Of a DNA stretch of 64,000 bases, positions 43,674 to 51,787 are shown in pieces. The stretch comes from RPQJ01 sp963746325 (GTDB taxonomy: Bacteria; Pseudomonadota; Gammaproteobacteria; Steroidobacterales; Steroidobacteraceae). The DNA lies in contig CAVVBC010000017.1 in the NCBI GenBank assembly GCA_963746325.1, positions 19,717 to 83,716 of the forward strand, in the 5' to 3' direction. The notes under the pieces are model-generated. The model was not told where the DNA came from. It did not search any database and worked only from the letters and a program-made list of their open reading frames with translations. The translations under genes and the position numbers were made by a program. Position 1 is the stretch's first letter, and every line of letters begins with the position of its first letter.

Positions 43674-44237
43674 TCAACTCACCTGGCCTGTGTCTTGTCC
43701 CGGGCCGGCCTGGTCGAGCTTGCGCCCCAGCCAGTAACCCTGCGCGAGAGCAAATACGATGGTCAGGCCCATGAGGCCGAACAGCTTGAAGTTGACCCAG
43801 ACGTTCTCGGAAAAATTGTAGGCGACGTAGAGGTTCAGCACGGCGCACACCAGGAAATACCCAACCCACATGTAGCTCAGCTTGATCCACAGCGACTCGG
43901 GCTCGAGCTTCATCTGCGCGCCCATCAGCCTCTGCACGAGGGTAGGGCCCTTGATCACATGGCTCGCGAGAAACGCGCCGGCAAACAGCAGGTTCACGAT
44001 CGTGGGCTTCCACTTGATGAAGGCCGCGTCGTGGAGCCAGAGCGTCAGGCCACCGAACACCAGGGCCAGCACGGCCGAGGTGAGCAGCATGGGGCTCACC
44101 TTCTTGTGGCGGAACCAGCTGATCGCCGTCTGCACCACGACGGCGACGATCAAGACGGCCGTGGCGACATAGATGCCGGCCAGCTTGTAGGCAATGAAAA
44201 ATAAAACGATGGGCAGCAGGTCGTACAGGAATTGCAT
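43674..44237 (-). CDS. yciB: Inner-membrane septation/envelope protein YciB (IspZ)
   Basis: 187 residues, five or six spans (LLPIVLFFIAYKLAGIYVATAVLIVAVVV at the start), with FRHKKVSPMLLTSAVLALVFGGLTLWLHDAAFIKWKPTIVNLLFA and WVNFKLFGLMGLTIVFALAQGYWL typical of the family. It contributes to cell-envelope integrity and elongation. Confidence 0.94.
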   Translation of the reverse strand: MQFLYDLLPIVLFFIAYKLAGIYVATAVLIVAVVVQTAISWFRHKKVSPMLLTSAVLALVFGGLTLWLHDAAFIKWKPTIVNLLFAGAFLASHVIKGPTLVQRLMGAQMKLEPESLWIKLSYMWVGYFLVCAVLNLYVAYNFSENVWVNFKLFGLMGLTIVFALAQGYWLGRKLDQAGPGQDTGQVS

Positions 44238-44323
44238 GAGGCGGCGGGCGCTCGGGGCAGGGCTGCAAACGGTCGCGTATCATACCAAGTTGCCCGCGCT
44301 GCCCGCGGGACGAGCGAGCTTGC

Positions 44324-44947
44324 ATGGCCTTCATGATCGGCATCCACCCGCAGAACCCCCAGCCCCGCCTGGTGCGGCAGGCCATTGCGGCGATCCGTGA
44401 CGGCAGCGTCGTGGTCTATCCCACCGACTCCAGCTACGCGCTTGGCTGCCTCATCGGCGACAAGGAGGCGATGGAGCGCATTCGGCGGATCCGCGACGTG
44501 GACGTGAAACACCATAACTTCACGCTGGTTTGCCGCGACCTGTCCGAGATCGCGAAGTACGCCCGGGTGGACAACAGCCAGTACCGGACGCTCAAGGCGT
44601 TCACGCCCGGGCCCTACACGTTCCTGCTCGAGGCCACCCGCGAGGTGCCGAAGCGCCTGCAAAACCCCAAGCGCCGCACCATCGGCATTCGCGTGCCGGA
44701 CAACGCCATCGTGCAGATGCTGCTCGCCGAGTTGGGCGAGCCGATCATGAGTTCGACGCTGCTGCTGCCGGGCGAAACTGACACCCCCACCGAGCCGGAG
44801 GAGATCAAGCAGCGGCTCGATCACCTGGTCGACCTGGTGATCGACGGCGGCACGGGTGGCATCGAGCCCAGCAGTATCGTCGACCTCTCGAGCGGGACGC
44901 CGGTGGTCATTCGTCGCGGAAAAGGCGATGTGTCGGCGTTCGAGTGA
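44324..44947 (+). CDS. yciO: YciO-type Sua5/YrdC-like protein
   Basis: 207 residues: VRQAIAAIRDGSVVVYPTDSSYALGCLIGDKEAMERIRRIR, KHHNFTLVCRDLSEIAKYARVDN, FTPGPYTFLLEATREVPKRLQNPKRRTIGIRVPDN. The KRRTIGIRVP and TDS-YALGC forms are those of YciO rather than TsaC. It binds RNA and resembles threonylcarbamoyl-AMP synthase, but YciO is not the main TsaC. Divergent from yciB. Confidence 0.92.
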   Translation: MAFMIGIHPQNPQPRLVRQAIAAIRDGSVVVYPTDSSYALGCLIGDKEAMERIRRIRDVDVKHHNFTLVCRDLSEIAKYARVDNSQYRTLKAFTPGPYTFLLEATREVPKRLQNPKRRTIGIRVPDNAIVQMLLAELGEPIMSSTLLLPGETDTPTEPEEIKQRLDHLVDLVIDGGTGGIEPSSIVDLSSGTPVVIRRGKGDVSAFE

Positions 44948-44973
44948 ACGGCACGGGGTCGGCTGCGTATAAT
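44945..44973 (+). promoter_or_regulatory. Promoter candidate of the trpS-scpAB operon
   Basis: A perfect TATAAT at 44968-44973 with TGAACG (a partial -35 match) 17 bases upstream. It lies about 115 bases before the trpS start, just beyond the yciO stop. A small GCGAC/GTCGC hairpin lies nearer the start (45065-45077). Confidence 0.55.
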
Positions 44974-45087
44974 CGCGCCTTGCCGCCGGCTTGGTGGGCG
45001 ACGCGAATTAAATAATCGCGCGAAGTCTGTCACCCAAGCTGCTGATAAACATTAGATTTCATCGCGACATAGTCGCAGGGCACCTGT

Positions 45088-46305
45088 TTGAGTTCTACCG
45101 TCACGACGCCGCGTCGAGTGCTCTCAGGAATGCGCCCGACCGGTAGCCTGCATCTGGGCAACTACCACGGCGCGCTGAAGAACTGGACCGAGCTCCAGTA
45201 CCAGTACGACTGCTACTTCTTCATCGCGGACTACCACGCGCTCACCACCGGCTATGAAGACACGCGTCATCTCGAGGATTACGCATGGCAGATGGTGGTG
45301 GACTGGCTCGCGGCCGGCCTGAACCCCGCGGTCTGTACCATGTTCTTCCAGTCGCGCGTGCCCGAGCACGCGGAACTGCACCTGCTGCTGTCGATGATCA
45401 CGCCGCTCGGCTGGCTCGAGCGCGTGCCGACCTACAAGGACCAGCAGGAGCAGTTGAAGGAGAAGGACCTCGCCACCTACGGCTTCCTCGGTTACCCGCT
45501 GCTGCAGAGCGCTGACATCCTGCTGTACCGGCCGATCGGTGTCCCCGTGGGCGAGGACCAGGTTGCCCACGTCGAGATCACGCGCGAGATCGCGCGGCGC
45601 TTCAATTTCATCTTCGGCCGCGAGCCGGATTTCGAGGCCAAGGCCGAGCGCGCGATCAAGAACCTCGGCGCGAAGAACGCGGCCCTCTATCGCGACCTGC
45701 GCAAGAGCTACCAGGAGCAAGGCAAGGAAGATGCGTTGAGCAAGGCCCACGCGCTGCTCGACGGCAATTCGCGCCTGACGCTGGCCGACCGCGAGCGCCT
45801 GCTGGGCTACCTCGAAGGCACGGGTCGCACCATCCTCACCGAGCCTGAAGCGCTGCTCACGAGCACACCGCGCGTCACCGGCCTGGACGGCCGCAAGATG
45901 TCGAAGTCCTATGGCAACACCATCGGCATGCGTGAAGACCCGGACGAAGTCGCGAAGAAGCTCAAGACGATGCAGACCGATCCGGCGCGGGTGCGGCGGA
46001 CCGACCCGGGCAATCCGGAGAAATGTCCCGTGTGGGACCTGCACCAGCTCTATTCGGATACCGCGACCCAGAACTGGGCGGCACAGGGTTGCCGCAGCGC
46101 AGGCATCGGTTGCCTCGAGTGCAAGAAGCCGGTGATCGACAGGATCGTCGAGGAAGTCACGGGCATGCGCCAGCGGGCGCAGGAATACGAGGATAATCCG
46201 GACCTGGTGCGCGGCATCATCGCCGAAGGGTGCGAGAAGGCCCGTGAAGTGGCAGGCCAGACGATCGACGACGTCAAGCAGGCGATGGGCCTCGCGTACC
46301 GCTGA
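45088..46305 (+). CDS. trpS: Tryptophanyl-tRNA synthetase
   Basis: 405 residues. The class I signatures are TGSLHLGNYHGAL (HIGH-like) near residue 18 and GRKMSKSYGN near 272. A family insertion between them (FNFIFGREPDFEAKAERAIKNLGAKNAALYRDLRKSYQEQGKE) is that of the longer proteobacterial form. Starts with TTG at 45088. The rare cysteine-rich CRSAGIGCLECKK near 335 may bind metal in this form. It heads an operon with scpA. Confidence 0.95.
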   Translation: MSSTVTTPRRVLSGMRPTGSLHLGNYHGALKNWTELQYQYDCYFFIADYHALTTGYEDTRHLEDYAWQMVVDWLAAGLNPAVCTMFFQSRVPEHAELHLLLSMITPLGWLERVPTYKDQQEQLKEKDLATYGFLGYPLLQSADILLYRPIGVPVGEDQVAHVEITREIARRFNFIFGREPDFEAKAERAIKNLGAKNAALYRDLRKSYQEQGKEDALSKAHALLDGNSRLTLADRERLLGYLEGTGRTILTEPEALLTSTPRVTGLDGRKMSKSYGNTIGMREDPDEVAKKLKTMQTDPARVRRTDPGNPEKCPVWDLHQLYSDTATQNWAAQGCRSAGIGCLECKKPVIDRIVEEVTGMRQRAQEYEDNPDLVRGIIAEGCEKAREVAGQTIDDVKQAMGLAYR

Positions 46306-46320
46306 GGCGAAGACATCCGC

Positions 46321-47253
46321 ATGACCAAACCCGACCTCAAATTGATCGAAGGCGGGCTGGCGCAGTCGCCGCCAGCCGAGCCGCACGTGCCGGAGACCCA
46401 TGAGCAGGGCGAAATGCCGTTTGCCGTGGTCGACGGCGAGCCGGTGACGCAGATGCCCAAGGACCTGTACATCCCGCCGGATGCGCTGCAGGTCTTCCTC
46501 GAGGCCTTCGAAGGCCCGCTCGACCTGCTGCTTTACCTGATCCGCCGGCAGAACCTCGACATCCTCGACATCCCCATCGCGGAAATCACGCGCCAGTACA
46601 TGTCGTACATCGACGTGATGCGCGGCATGCAGCTCGAACTCGCGGGCGAATACCTGGTGATGGCTGCCACGCTCGCCGAGATCAAGTCCCGGATGTTGCT
46701 GCCGCGACCGGCGGCTGCAGGCGAGGAGGAAGCCGACCCGCGCGCCGAGCTCGTGCGTCGCTTGCAGGAATACGAACGCTTCAAGCGCGCCGCGATCGAT
46801 ATCGAGGCGCTGCACCGCGTCGACCGCGACACGTTCCCGGCCTCGGCCGAGCTGGTCGATCGCCGTATCGTCCGGTTGCAGCCCAATGTGTCGCTGCAGG
46901 AAATGCTGGTCGCGTTGCGGGACGTGCTCGGTCGCGCCGAGATGTTCGCGCACCACCACATCAGTCGCGAACGGCTGTCGGTCCGCCAGCGCATGTCCGA
47001 GGTGCTGAGCACGATGCGTTCGCAGTCGTTCGTCGAATTCGTGAGCCTGTTCCGCGCCGAGGAAGGGCGCATGGGCGTCACCGTCACTTTCATTGCGATC
47101 CTCGAACTGCTCCGCGAGGGGCTGCTCGAGATCGTGCAATCCGAACCCTTTGCCCCGATTCACGTCCGCGCCGGCGCGCCGCGCCACGCGAACACGATTG
47201 ACTACGGGGCTGACTGGGCCGAGCAAGGCCCGCAAGGCACTGAAAACCCATGA
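46321..47253 (+). CDS. scpA: Segregation and condensation protein A
   Basis: 310 residues. LQVFLEAFEGPLDLLLYLIRRQNLDILDIPIAEITRQYM is the kleisin N-terminal block that binds SMC; EYLVMAATLAEIKSRMLLPRP follows, and the C-terminal winged helix includes TFIAILELLREGLLEIVQSEPFAPIHV. With ScpB and SMC it compacts the chromosome. The stop overlaps the scpB start (ATGA). Confidence 0.95.
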   Translation: MTKPDLKLIEGGLAQSPPAEPHVPETHEQGEMPFAVVDGEPVTQMPKDLYIPPDALQVFLEAFEGPLDLLLYLIRRQNLDILDIPIAEITRQYMSYIDVMRGMQLELAGEYLVMAATLAEIKSRMLLPRPAAAGEEEADPRAELVRRLQEYERFKRAAIDIEALHRVDRDTFPASAELVDRRIVRLQPNVSLQEMLVALRDVLGRAEMFAHHHISRERLSVRQRMSEVLSTMRSQSFVEFVSLFRAEEGRMGVTVTFIAILELLREGLLEIVQSEPFAPIHVRAGAPRHANTIDYGADWAEQGPQGTENP

Positions 47254-47931
47254 GCCAACATCCCCTGAGCGGCGTCGTCGAAGCCGTGCTGCTCGCCGCA
47301 GGTCGTCCCGTCACGATCGAGCAGTTGCTCGAGATGTTCGAGGACAACCAGCGCCCGACGTCCGAAGAGGTAGCGGCTGCGCTCGCCGACCTGCAGCAGG
47401 GCTACGCAGACCGCGGCGTTGAACTGCGCGAAGTCGCCAGTGGGTGGCGCGTGCAAGTGCGTCCGCAATACGCCGACGTCGTCTCGCGCCTGTGGCAGGA
47501 GCGCCCCGAGCCGGTATTCGCGCGCGCTGCTCGAAACGCTGGCACTGATCGCCTACCGCCAGCCCATCACCCGCGGCGAGATCGAAGACATCCGTGGCGT
47601 GACCGTCAGCACGACCATCATGCGCACGCTGCACGAGCGCAACTGGATTCGCGTCGTGGGCTACCGCGAAGTTCCCGGGCGCCCGGAACTGCTGGGCACT
47701 ACCCGCGACTTCCTCGACTACTTCGGGCTGAAGAGCCTCGACGACCTGCCGACGCTCGCCGAACTGCGCGACCTCGAAGACATCCGCGAACAGCTCGACC
47801 TGCCGGCGGCCATCCCGACGGCGGAAGCGGCGCTGGGCGAGGAGCCCGCGCTGAGCGCCAACGACGACGCCGACGAGCCCGCCGCAGCCGACGCTGCGCC
47901 GCCCTCCGAGTCGGCCGACGAACCCCGTTGA
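47250..47931 (+). CDS. scpB: Segregation and condensation protein B (one frame break)
   Basis: About 228 residues when joined. Two winged helices: VVEAVLLAAGRPVTIEQLLEMF to YADVVSRLWQERPEP, then YSRALLETLALIAYRQPITRGEIEDIRGVTVSTTIMRTLHERNWI and FLDYFGLKSLDDLPTL. The frame breaks near 47511-47514; a CCGCGG in place of CCGG (one extra CG) restores PRYSRALLE. The acidic Ala-rich tail ends at TGA 47929-47931, overlapping the next start. Confidence 0.92.
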
Positions 47932-48761
47932 GCGAACGCCTGCACAAGCTGCTGGCGCAGCACGGCATCGGCTCGCGCCGCCAGGTCGAAGCCTGGATCC
48001 GCGAGGGACGCGTGCTGGTGAACGGCCGGCCGGCAGAGGTCGGTCATGCGCTGCAGGCGGGCGAGCGCGTGGTCGTCGACGGCAAGGACGTCACGCGCCT
48101 GCTGGCCGTCGAGCGCAAGCTGCAGGTGATCCTGTATCACAAGCCCACCGGCGAGATGCTGCGCAGCCGCGCGGGCGACGACCGCGAAAGCATCGAAATG
48201 AACCTGCCGTCCCTGCATGCAGGACGCTGGGTTGCCGTCAACGCGCTTGGTTTCGGCGAGGACGGGCTGCTGATCCTGTCGAGCGAGGGCAAGTTCGCGC
48301 TCGCCATCGCCCGGCACAATCACGAAATCCCGGTGGAATACCGCGTGCGCGCGCTGCGTCCCAGCCAGGAAGAAGACTGGCCGGACATGCCGACGAGCGT
48401 GGACGTGGAGGGGCAGACGGTCACGTTCAGCGTGGTCGAACCTGCGGGTGCCAGCGGCATCAACATGTGGTTCCGGCTGACCAGCGAACGCACGCTGCCG
48501 CGAGGCGCGATCCGCGCGTTGTTCGATTCGGCCGGGCTCAAGATCAGCCGCACGATGCTGGTCAAATGGGGGCCGATCGCCTTGCCACGCGACCTGCCTC
48601 GTGGCCGATCCCGCGCGCTGGAAGGCGCCGACCTCGACGTGCTGTACAACCTTGCCGGTCGTGACCGCAGCGATACGGGCCTGAAACCGCGACCCCGGCC
48701 CCGTCCCGCGCCGGACCGCCGGCGCAAGAAGACTACTGCGCGTCGAAGCGGCAACCGGTAA
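47928..48761 (+). CDS. RluB-like protein lacking the catalytic aspartate
   Basis: 277 residues from a TTG overlapping the scpB stop. An S4 RNA-binding domain comes first (LHKLLAQHGIGSRRQVEAWIREGRVLVNGRPAEVG), then the pseudouridine synthase fold: LYHKPTGEMLRSRAGDD, LHAGRWVAVNALGFGEDGLLILSSEGKFALAI, VEYRVRALRP. Active RluB-type enzymes read V-G-R-L-D at the place where this protein reads V-N-A-L-G, so the nucleophilic Asp and its neighbouring Arg are missing while the rest aligns without a gap. The arginine-rich basic tail is normal. I expect RNA binding without isomerase activity. Location after scpB is the usual rluB position. Confidence 0.82.
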   Translation: MSERLHKLLAQHGIGSRRQVEAWIREGRVLVNGRPAEVGHALQAGERVVVDGKDVTRLLAVERKLQVILYHKPTGEMLRSRAGDDRESIEMNLPSLHAGRWVAVNALGFGEDGLLILSSEGKFALAIARHNHEIPVEYRVRALRPSQEEDWPDMPTSVDVEGQTVTFSVVEPAGASGINMWFRLTSERTLPRGAIRALFDSAGLKISRTMLVKWGPIALPRDLPRGRSRALEGADLDVLYNLAGRDRSDTGLKPRPRPRPAPDRRRKKTTARRSGNR

Positions 48762-49498
48762 CGCCGCGACTGTCGGGGCCCAGCAGGTACAGGAACGGCG
48801 CCAGCACGGCCGTCGGATCCGTGAGCTTCGCGGCGTCCTCGCCTGGATACGCTCTCGCACGCATCGGTGACCGCACGGCGCCCGGGTTCACGCTGTTCGA
48901 GCGGATCGGCGCTTCCGTGGCGAGTTCATCCGCCAGCACCTGCATCATTCCCTCGTTCGCAAACTTGGATGCGGCGTAGGCGCCCCAGTACGCGCGACCC
49001 TTGATCGAAACGCTGCTCGTCGTGAACAGGATCGACGCATCCGTCGACTTGCCGAGCAGCGGCAGCAGCGTGCGCGTGAGGATGAACGGCGCATTGACGT
49101 TCACGTGCATGACCTTGAGCCAGGTCGGCACGTCGTAATGCGCCATGGGCGAACGGTCACCCAGGATGCCGCCCACGTGGGCGAGGCCATCCAGCCGGCC
49201 GAACTCGCCGGCGACGGCTTCAGCCAGCGCGTCGTACGCGGACGCATCGGCCTTTTCGAAATCGAGCGGTGCGATCGCGGGTCGCGGCCCGCCGGTCGCG
49301 ACGATCGCGTCGTAGGTCTTTCTCGAGCTTCTTCACCGAGCGCCCACTCAGGATTACCCGTGCGCCGAGGCGCGCGCAGGCTTGCGCCAGTGCGCCCCCG
49401 ATGCTGCCACTGGCGCCGGTGACCAGGATGACGCGATCGGCCAGCAGGCCGGCGGCGGGGACGTACTGCCGAAGTTCGGCGGAAGTGGGGACGGTCAT
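48733..49498 (-). CDS. YciK-like short-chain dehydrogenase (one frame break)
   Basis: About 255 residues when joined. LADRVILVTGASGSIGGALAQ is the NADP loop near residue 20; HVNVNAPFILTRTLL and YWGAYAASKFANEGMMQVLADEL give the SDR active-site Tyr/Lys; RGVTGCRFDAQ is the end. Close in pattern to E. coli YciK, whose substrate is not established. The frame breaks near 49316-49323, where AAA in place of AA inserts a base after KKLEK. It is the last gene of the mtaD operon and its tail overlaps the rluB-like end. Confidence 0.88.
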
Positions 49499-49564
49499 CG
49501 AGGCTCCAGCGGCGGCGCGGGTGTGGATGATTCAAGCGTCAGCAGTCATGGTACGAAACGCGAG

Positions 49565-50395
49565 TCAGGCGTGCCTGACCGCCGTGCGCCAGGCGGTCCA
49601 GAACCGCGTCCACGGCGGCACTTCGGCGCGGGTCCTGGCGATGCCTGCGCTGTGGTCGACGCGATCGAGCAGCCTGGCGTGCAATGCGGCCAGCACCAGG
49701 CCCTGGCGCTGCACGCTGCGAGCGGGGCGATCGAGCACGTTGCCCAAAGCCTGCAGTTCAGTGCCCAGGCGAGCCTTGCGCGCAGCGAGCAACTGCGCGA
49801 GCGAGGTGGGCATGGGTTCGTGCAGCAGGCTGGCAGGCTCGAGGCCTGCGGTTGACAGGGCATCGAGCGGCAAGCGCAGCCGACCGGCGACGGCGTCACC
49901 GCGCAGGTCGCGCAACCATTCGACCTCGGCCACGGCGGCGCCCAGCCGGCGCGCGAACTCGCGCTCGGGGTCTGCCAGTTGCGGTGAGTTGCGCGAGGCC
50001 ATTGCGGCCAGGGTCTGCACTGCACCGGCAGCGCGGAATGCGAGTGCGGCGAGTTCGTCCTCGTCGTTGATCGCGACCTGCGCGAGATCGATGTCAGCCG
50101 CGACCAGTACTTCATGCAGCAGCGAGAGATCGGCACCGCATTCCTGCAGCGGCCGCAGCGCTTGCGTCACCGGATGCCCGGGTTTGCCGGCCACGAGCCG
50201 ATCCACTTCTCCGCGCCAGTATTGCAGCCGGGTGTGCGCAACGTCGTGCGTCGAGGCGCGGGCCGTGTCGCGTATCTCGGCCTCGAACGCATACAGCGCG
50301 CTCAGCAGCGGACGCGCGGCGGCTGGCGCGTACAGCACGGCGAAGTAACGCAGCGATCCGGGCGGTGTTCCCCGCTGCAGCGGGTCGTCAGACAT
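49565..50395 (-). CDS. Squalene/phytoene synthase-like protein, catalytic motif lost (NDUFAF6-like)
   Basis: 276 residues of the trans-prenyl synthase fold. The first aspartate-rich motif of real enzymes (DDxxD) reads AFEAEIRDTA here, close to the AFxxE form of NDUFAF6, the complex I assembly factor. The second region is VEWLRDLRGDAVAGRLRLPLDAL. Catalysis of squalene or phytoene synthesis is therefore unlikely. The start overlaps the stop of the phosphatase gene, in the operon mtaD-ubiG-mupP-this-yciK. A role with quinone or respiratory assembly is suggested by ubiG but not shown. Confidence 0.7.
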   Translation of the reverse strand: MSDDPLQRGTPPGSLRYFAVLYAPAAARPLLSALYAFEAEIRDTARASTHDVAHTRLQYWRGEVDRLVAGKPGHPVTQALRPLQECGADLSLLHEVLVAADIDLAQVAINDEDELAALAFRAAGAVQTLAAMASRNSPQLADPEREFARRLGAAVAEVEWLRDLRGDAVAGRLRLPLDALSTAGLEPASLLHEPMPTSLAQLLAARKARLGTELQALGNVLDRPARSVQRQGLVLAALHARLLDRVDHSAGIARTRAEVPPWTRFWTAWRTAVRHA

Positions 50396-51059
50396 CGTCG
50401 CGGCGAAGTTGCAGCCAGTTCACGACGTCTTCGGGTCGCGCGATGATCCCGTCCGCGTTCCAGGTTTCCGGACGGTCGTCCTGCGACAGGTAGCCGTAGC
50501 CGGCGACGACAGTCTGCATGCCGGCCGCACGTCCAGCGATGATGTCCCGTTCAGCGTCGCCCACGTAGACGCAGGAATCCGGGGACACGCCGGTCACGGC
50601 CGCCGCGTGCAGTAATGGCAGCGGGTGTGGTTTGCGCTCGTTGACGGTATCGCCGCTCACGATGCAGCACGCCCGGCGCGTGAGATCGAGTTGTTGCATC
50701 AGCGGGCCGGTGAGCCAGCCGGGCTTGTTCGTCACCACGCCCCAGGGCAGGCCATCCGCGTCGAATGCGGCCAGCACCGGTTCGATGCCGGCGAACAACC
50801 GCGTGCCTTCGACGAGATTCTCGGAGTAGAGCTTGAGGAAGCGCAGCCGCAGTCGTTCGAATTCGTCCCCTTGCGCCGCGGGGAAGCCGATCGTGACCAG
50901 TCGCACCGCGCCGTGCGAGACGGAAGGGCGCGCCGCGGCAAACGGCAGCGGCTCGAGGCCTTCTTCCTGCCGCAGCCGGTTGAGCGCGCCGATCATGTCC
51001 GGCGCCGTGTCGAGCAGCGTGCCGTCGAGATCGAACAGGACCGCGTGGGCGCGGCTCAT
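50388..51059 (-). CDS. mupP: HAD phosphatase, MupP/Gph type
   Basis: 223 residues. FDLDGTLLDTAPDMIGALNRLR gives the nucleophile Asp, WGVVTNKPG motif II, ERKPHPLPLLHAA motif III and VYVGDAERDIIAGRAAGMQTVVAGYGYL motif IV. In Pseudomonas the phosphatase beside ubiG is MupP, which dephosphorylates MurNAc-6-phosphate in cell-wall recycling; close relatives are phosphoglycolate phosphatases, and the two cannot be separated safely here. The ATG at 51057-51059 overlaps the ubiG stop. Confidence 0.83.
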   Translation of the reverse strand: MSRAHAVLFDLDGTLLDTAPDMIGALNRLRQEEGLEPLPFAAARPSVSHGAVRLVTIGFPAAQGDEFERLRLRFLKLYSENLVEGTRLFAGIEPVLAAFDADGLPWGVVTNKPGWLTGPLMQQLDLTRRACCIVSGDTVNERKPHPLPLLHAAAVTGVSPDSCVYVGDAERDIIAGRAAGMQTVVAGYGYLSQDDRPETWNADGIIARPEDVVNWLQLRRDDV

Positions 51060-51787
51060 GCCGTGGCGGCCGAGCCGTCGCGGCGCAGGTGGACCAGGTA
51101 ATTGACGCTTGCGTCCATCGTCAGGCGGGCCCGGCGGGTGAACGGGTCGTAGTCGAGCCCCGCGATGTCGACGACCGCGAGGCCAGCCGCGCGCGACCAT
51201 TGCCGCAACTCGGACGGGCGGATGAATTTTTCGTAGGTGTGGGTGCCGGTAGGCAACAGGCGCAGCACGTACTCGGCGCCGACGACCGCCAGCGCGTAGG
51301 CTTTCAGGGTGCGGTTCAGCGTGGAGACGAAGACGTCGCCACCGGGCTTCACCAGTCGACCGAGCGCGGCGATCACGGCCGTGGGATCCGGCACGTGCTC
51401 GAGCATCTCCATGCAGGTGATGGCGTCGTATTCGCCTGCATGCGACTCGGCATGAGCCTCAGCCGTCTCCAGCACGTAGTTCACGGCAACGCCCGCTTCG
51501 AGCGCGTGCAGTCGCGCCACCTGCAGCAGTTCGTCCGCGAGGTCGAGACCGGTCACCTCGGCACCCTTGCGTGCCATGGCCTCCGCCAGCAGACCGCCGC
51601 CGCAACCCACGTCCAGGACCTTGCGGCCCTGCAGCTTGCCCGCGCGCTCGACGTACTCGAGCCGCACGGGATTCAGGTCGTGCAAGGGACGCATCTCGCC
51701 CTGCGGATCCCACCAACGGCTGGCCGCTGCGTCGAAGCGGGCGATCTCCGCCGGATCGACATTGTTGCGTTCAGTACCCACGGCCAT
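51056..51787 (-). CDS. ubiG: Ubiquinone biosynthesis O-methyltransferase
   Basis: 243 residues. NVDPAEIARFDAAASRWWDPQGEMRPLHDLNPVRLEY is the diagnostic N-terminus; VLDVGCGGGLLAEAMARKGAEVTGLDLADELL binds SAM; THTYEKFIRPSELRQW and ASVNYLVHLRR close it. It methylates two hydroxyl groups in ubiquinone synthesis. Overlaps both neighbours (TGATG and ATGA). Confidence 0.97.
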   Translation of the reverse strand: MAVGTERNNVDPAEIARFDAAASRWWDPQGEMRPLHDLNPVRLEYVERAGKLQGRKVLDVGCGGGLLAEAMARKGAEVTGLDLADELLQVARLHALEAGVAVNYVLETAEAHAESHAGEYDAITCMEMLEHVPDPTAVIAALGRLVKPGGDVFVSTLNRTLKAYALAVVGAEYVLRLLPTGTHTYEKFIRPSELRQWSRAAGLAVVDIAGLDYDPFTRRARLTMDASVNYLVHLRRDGSAATA

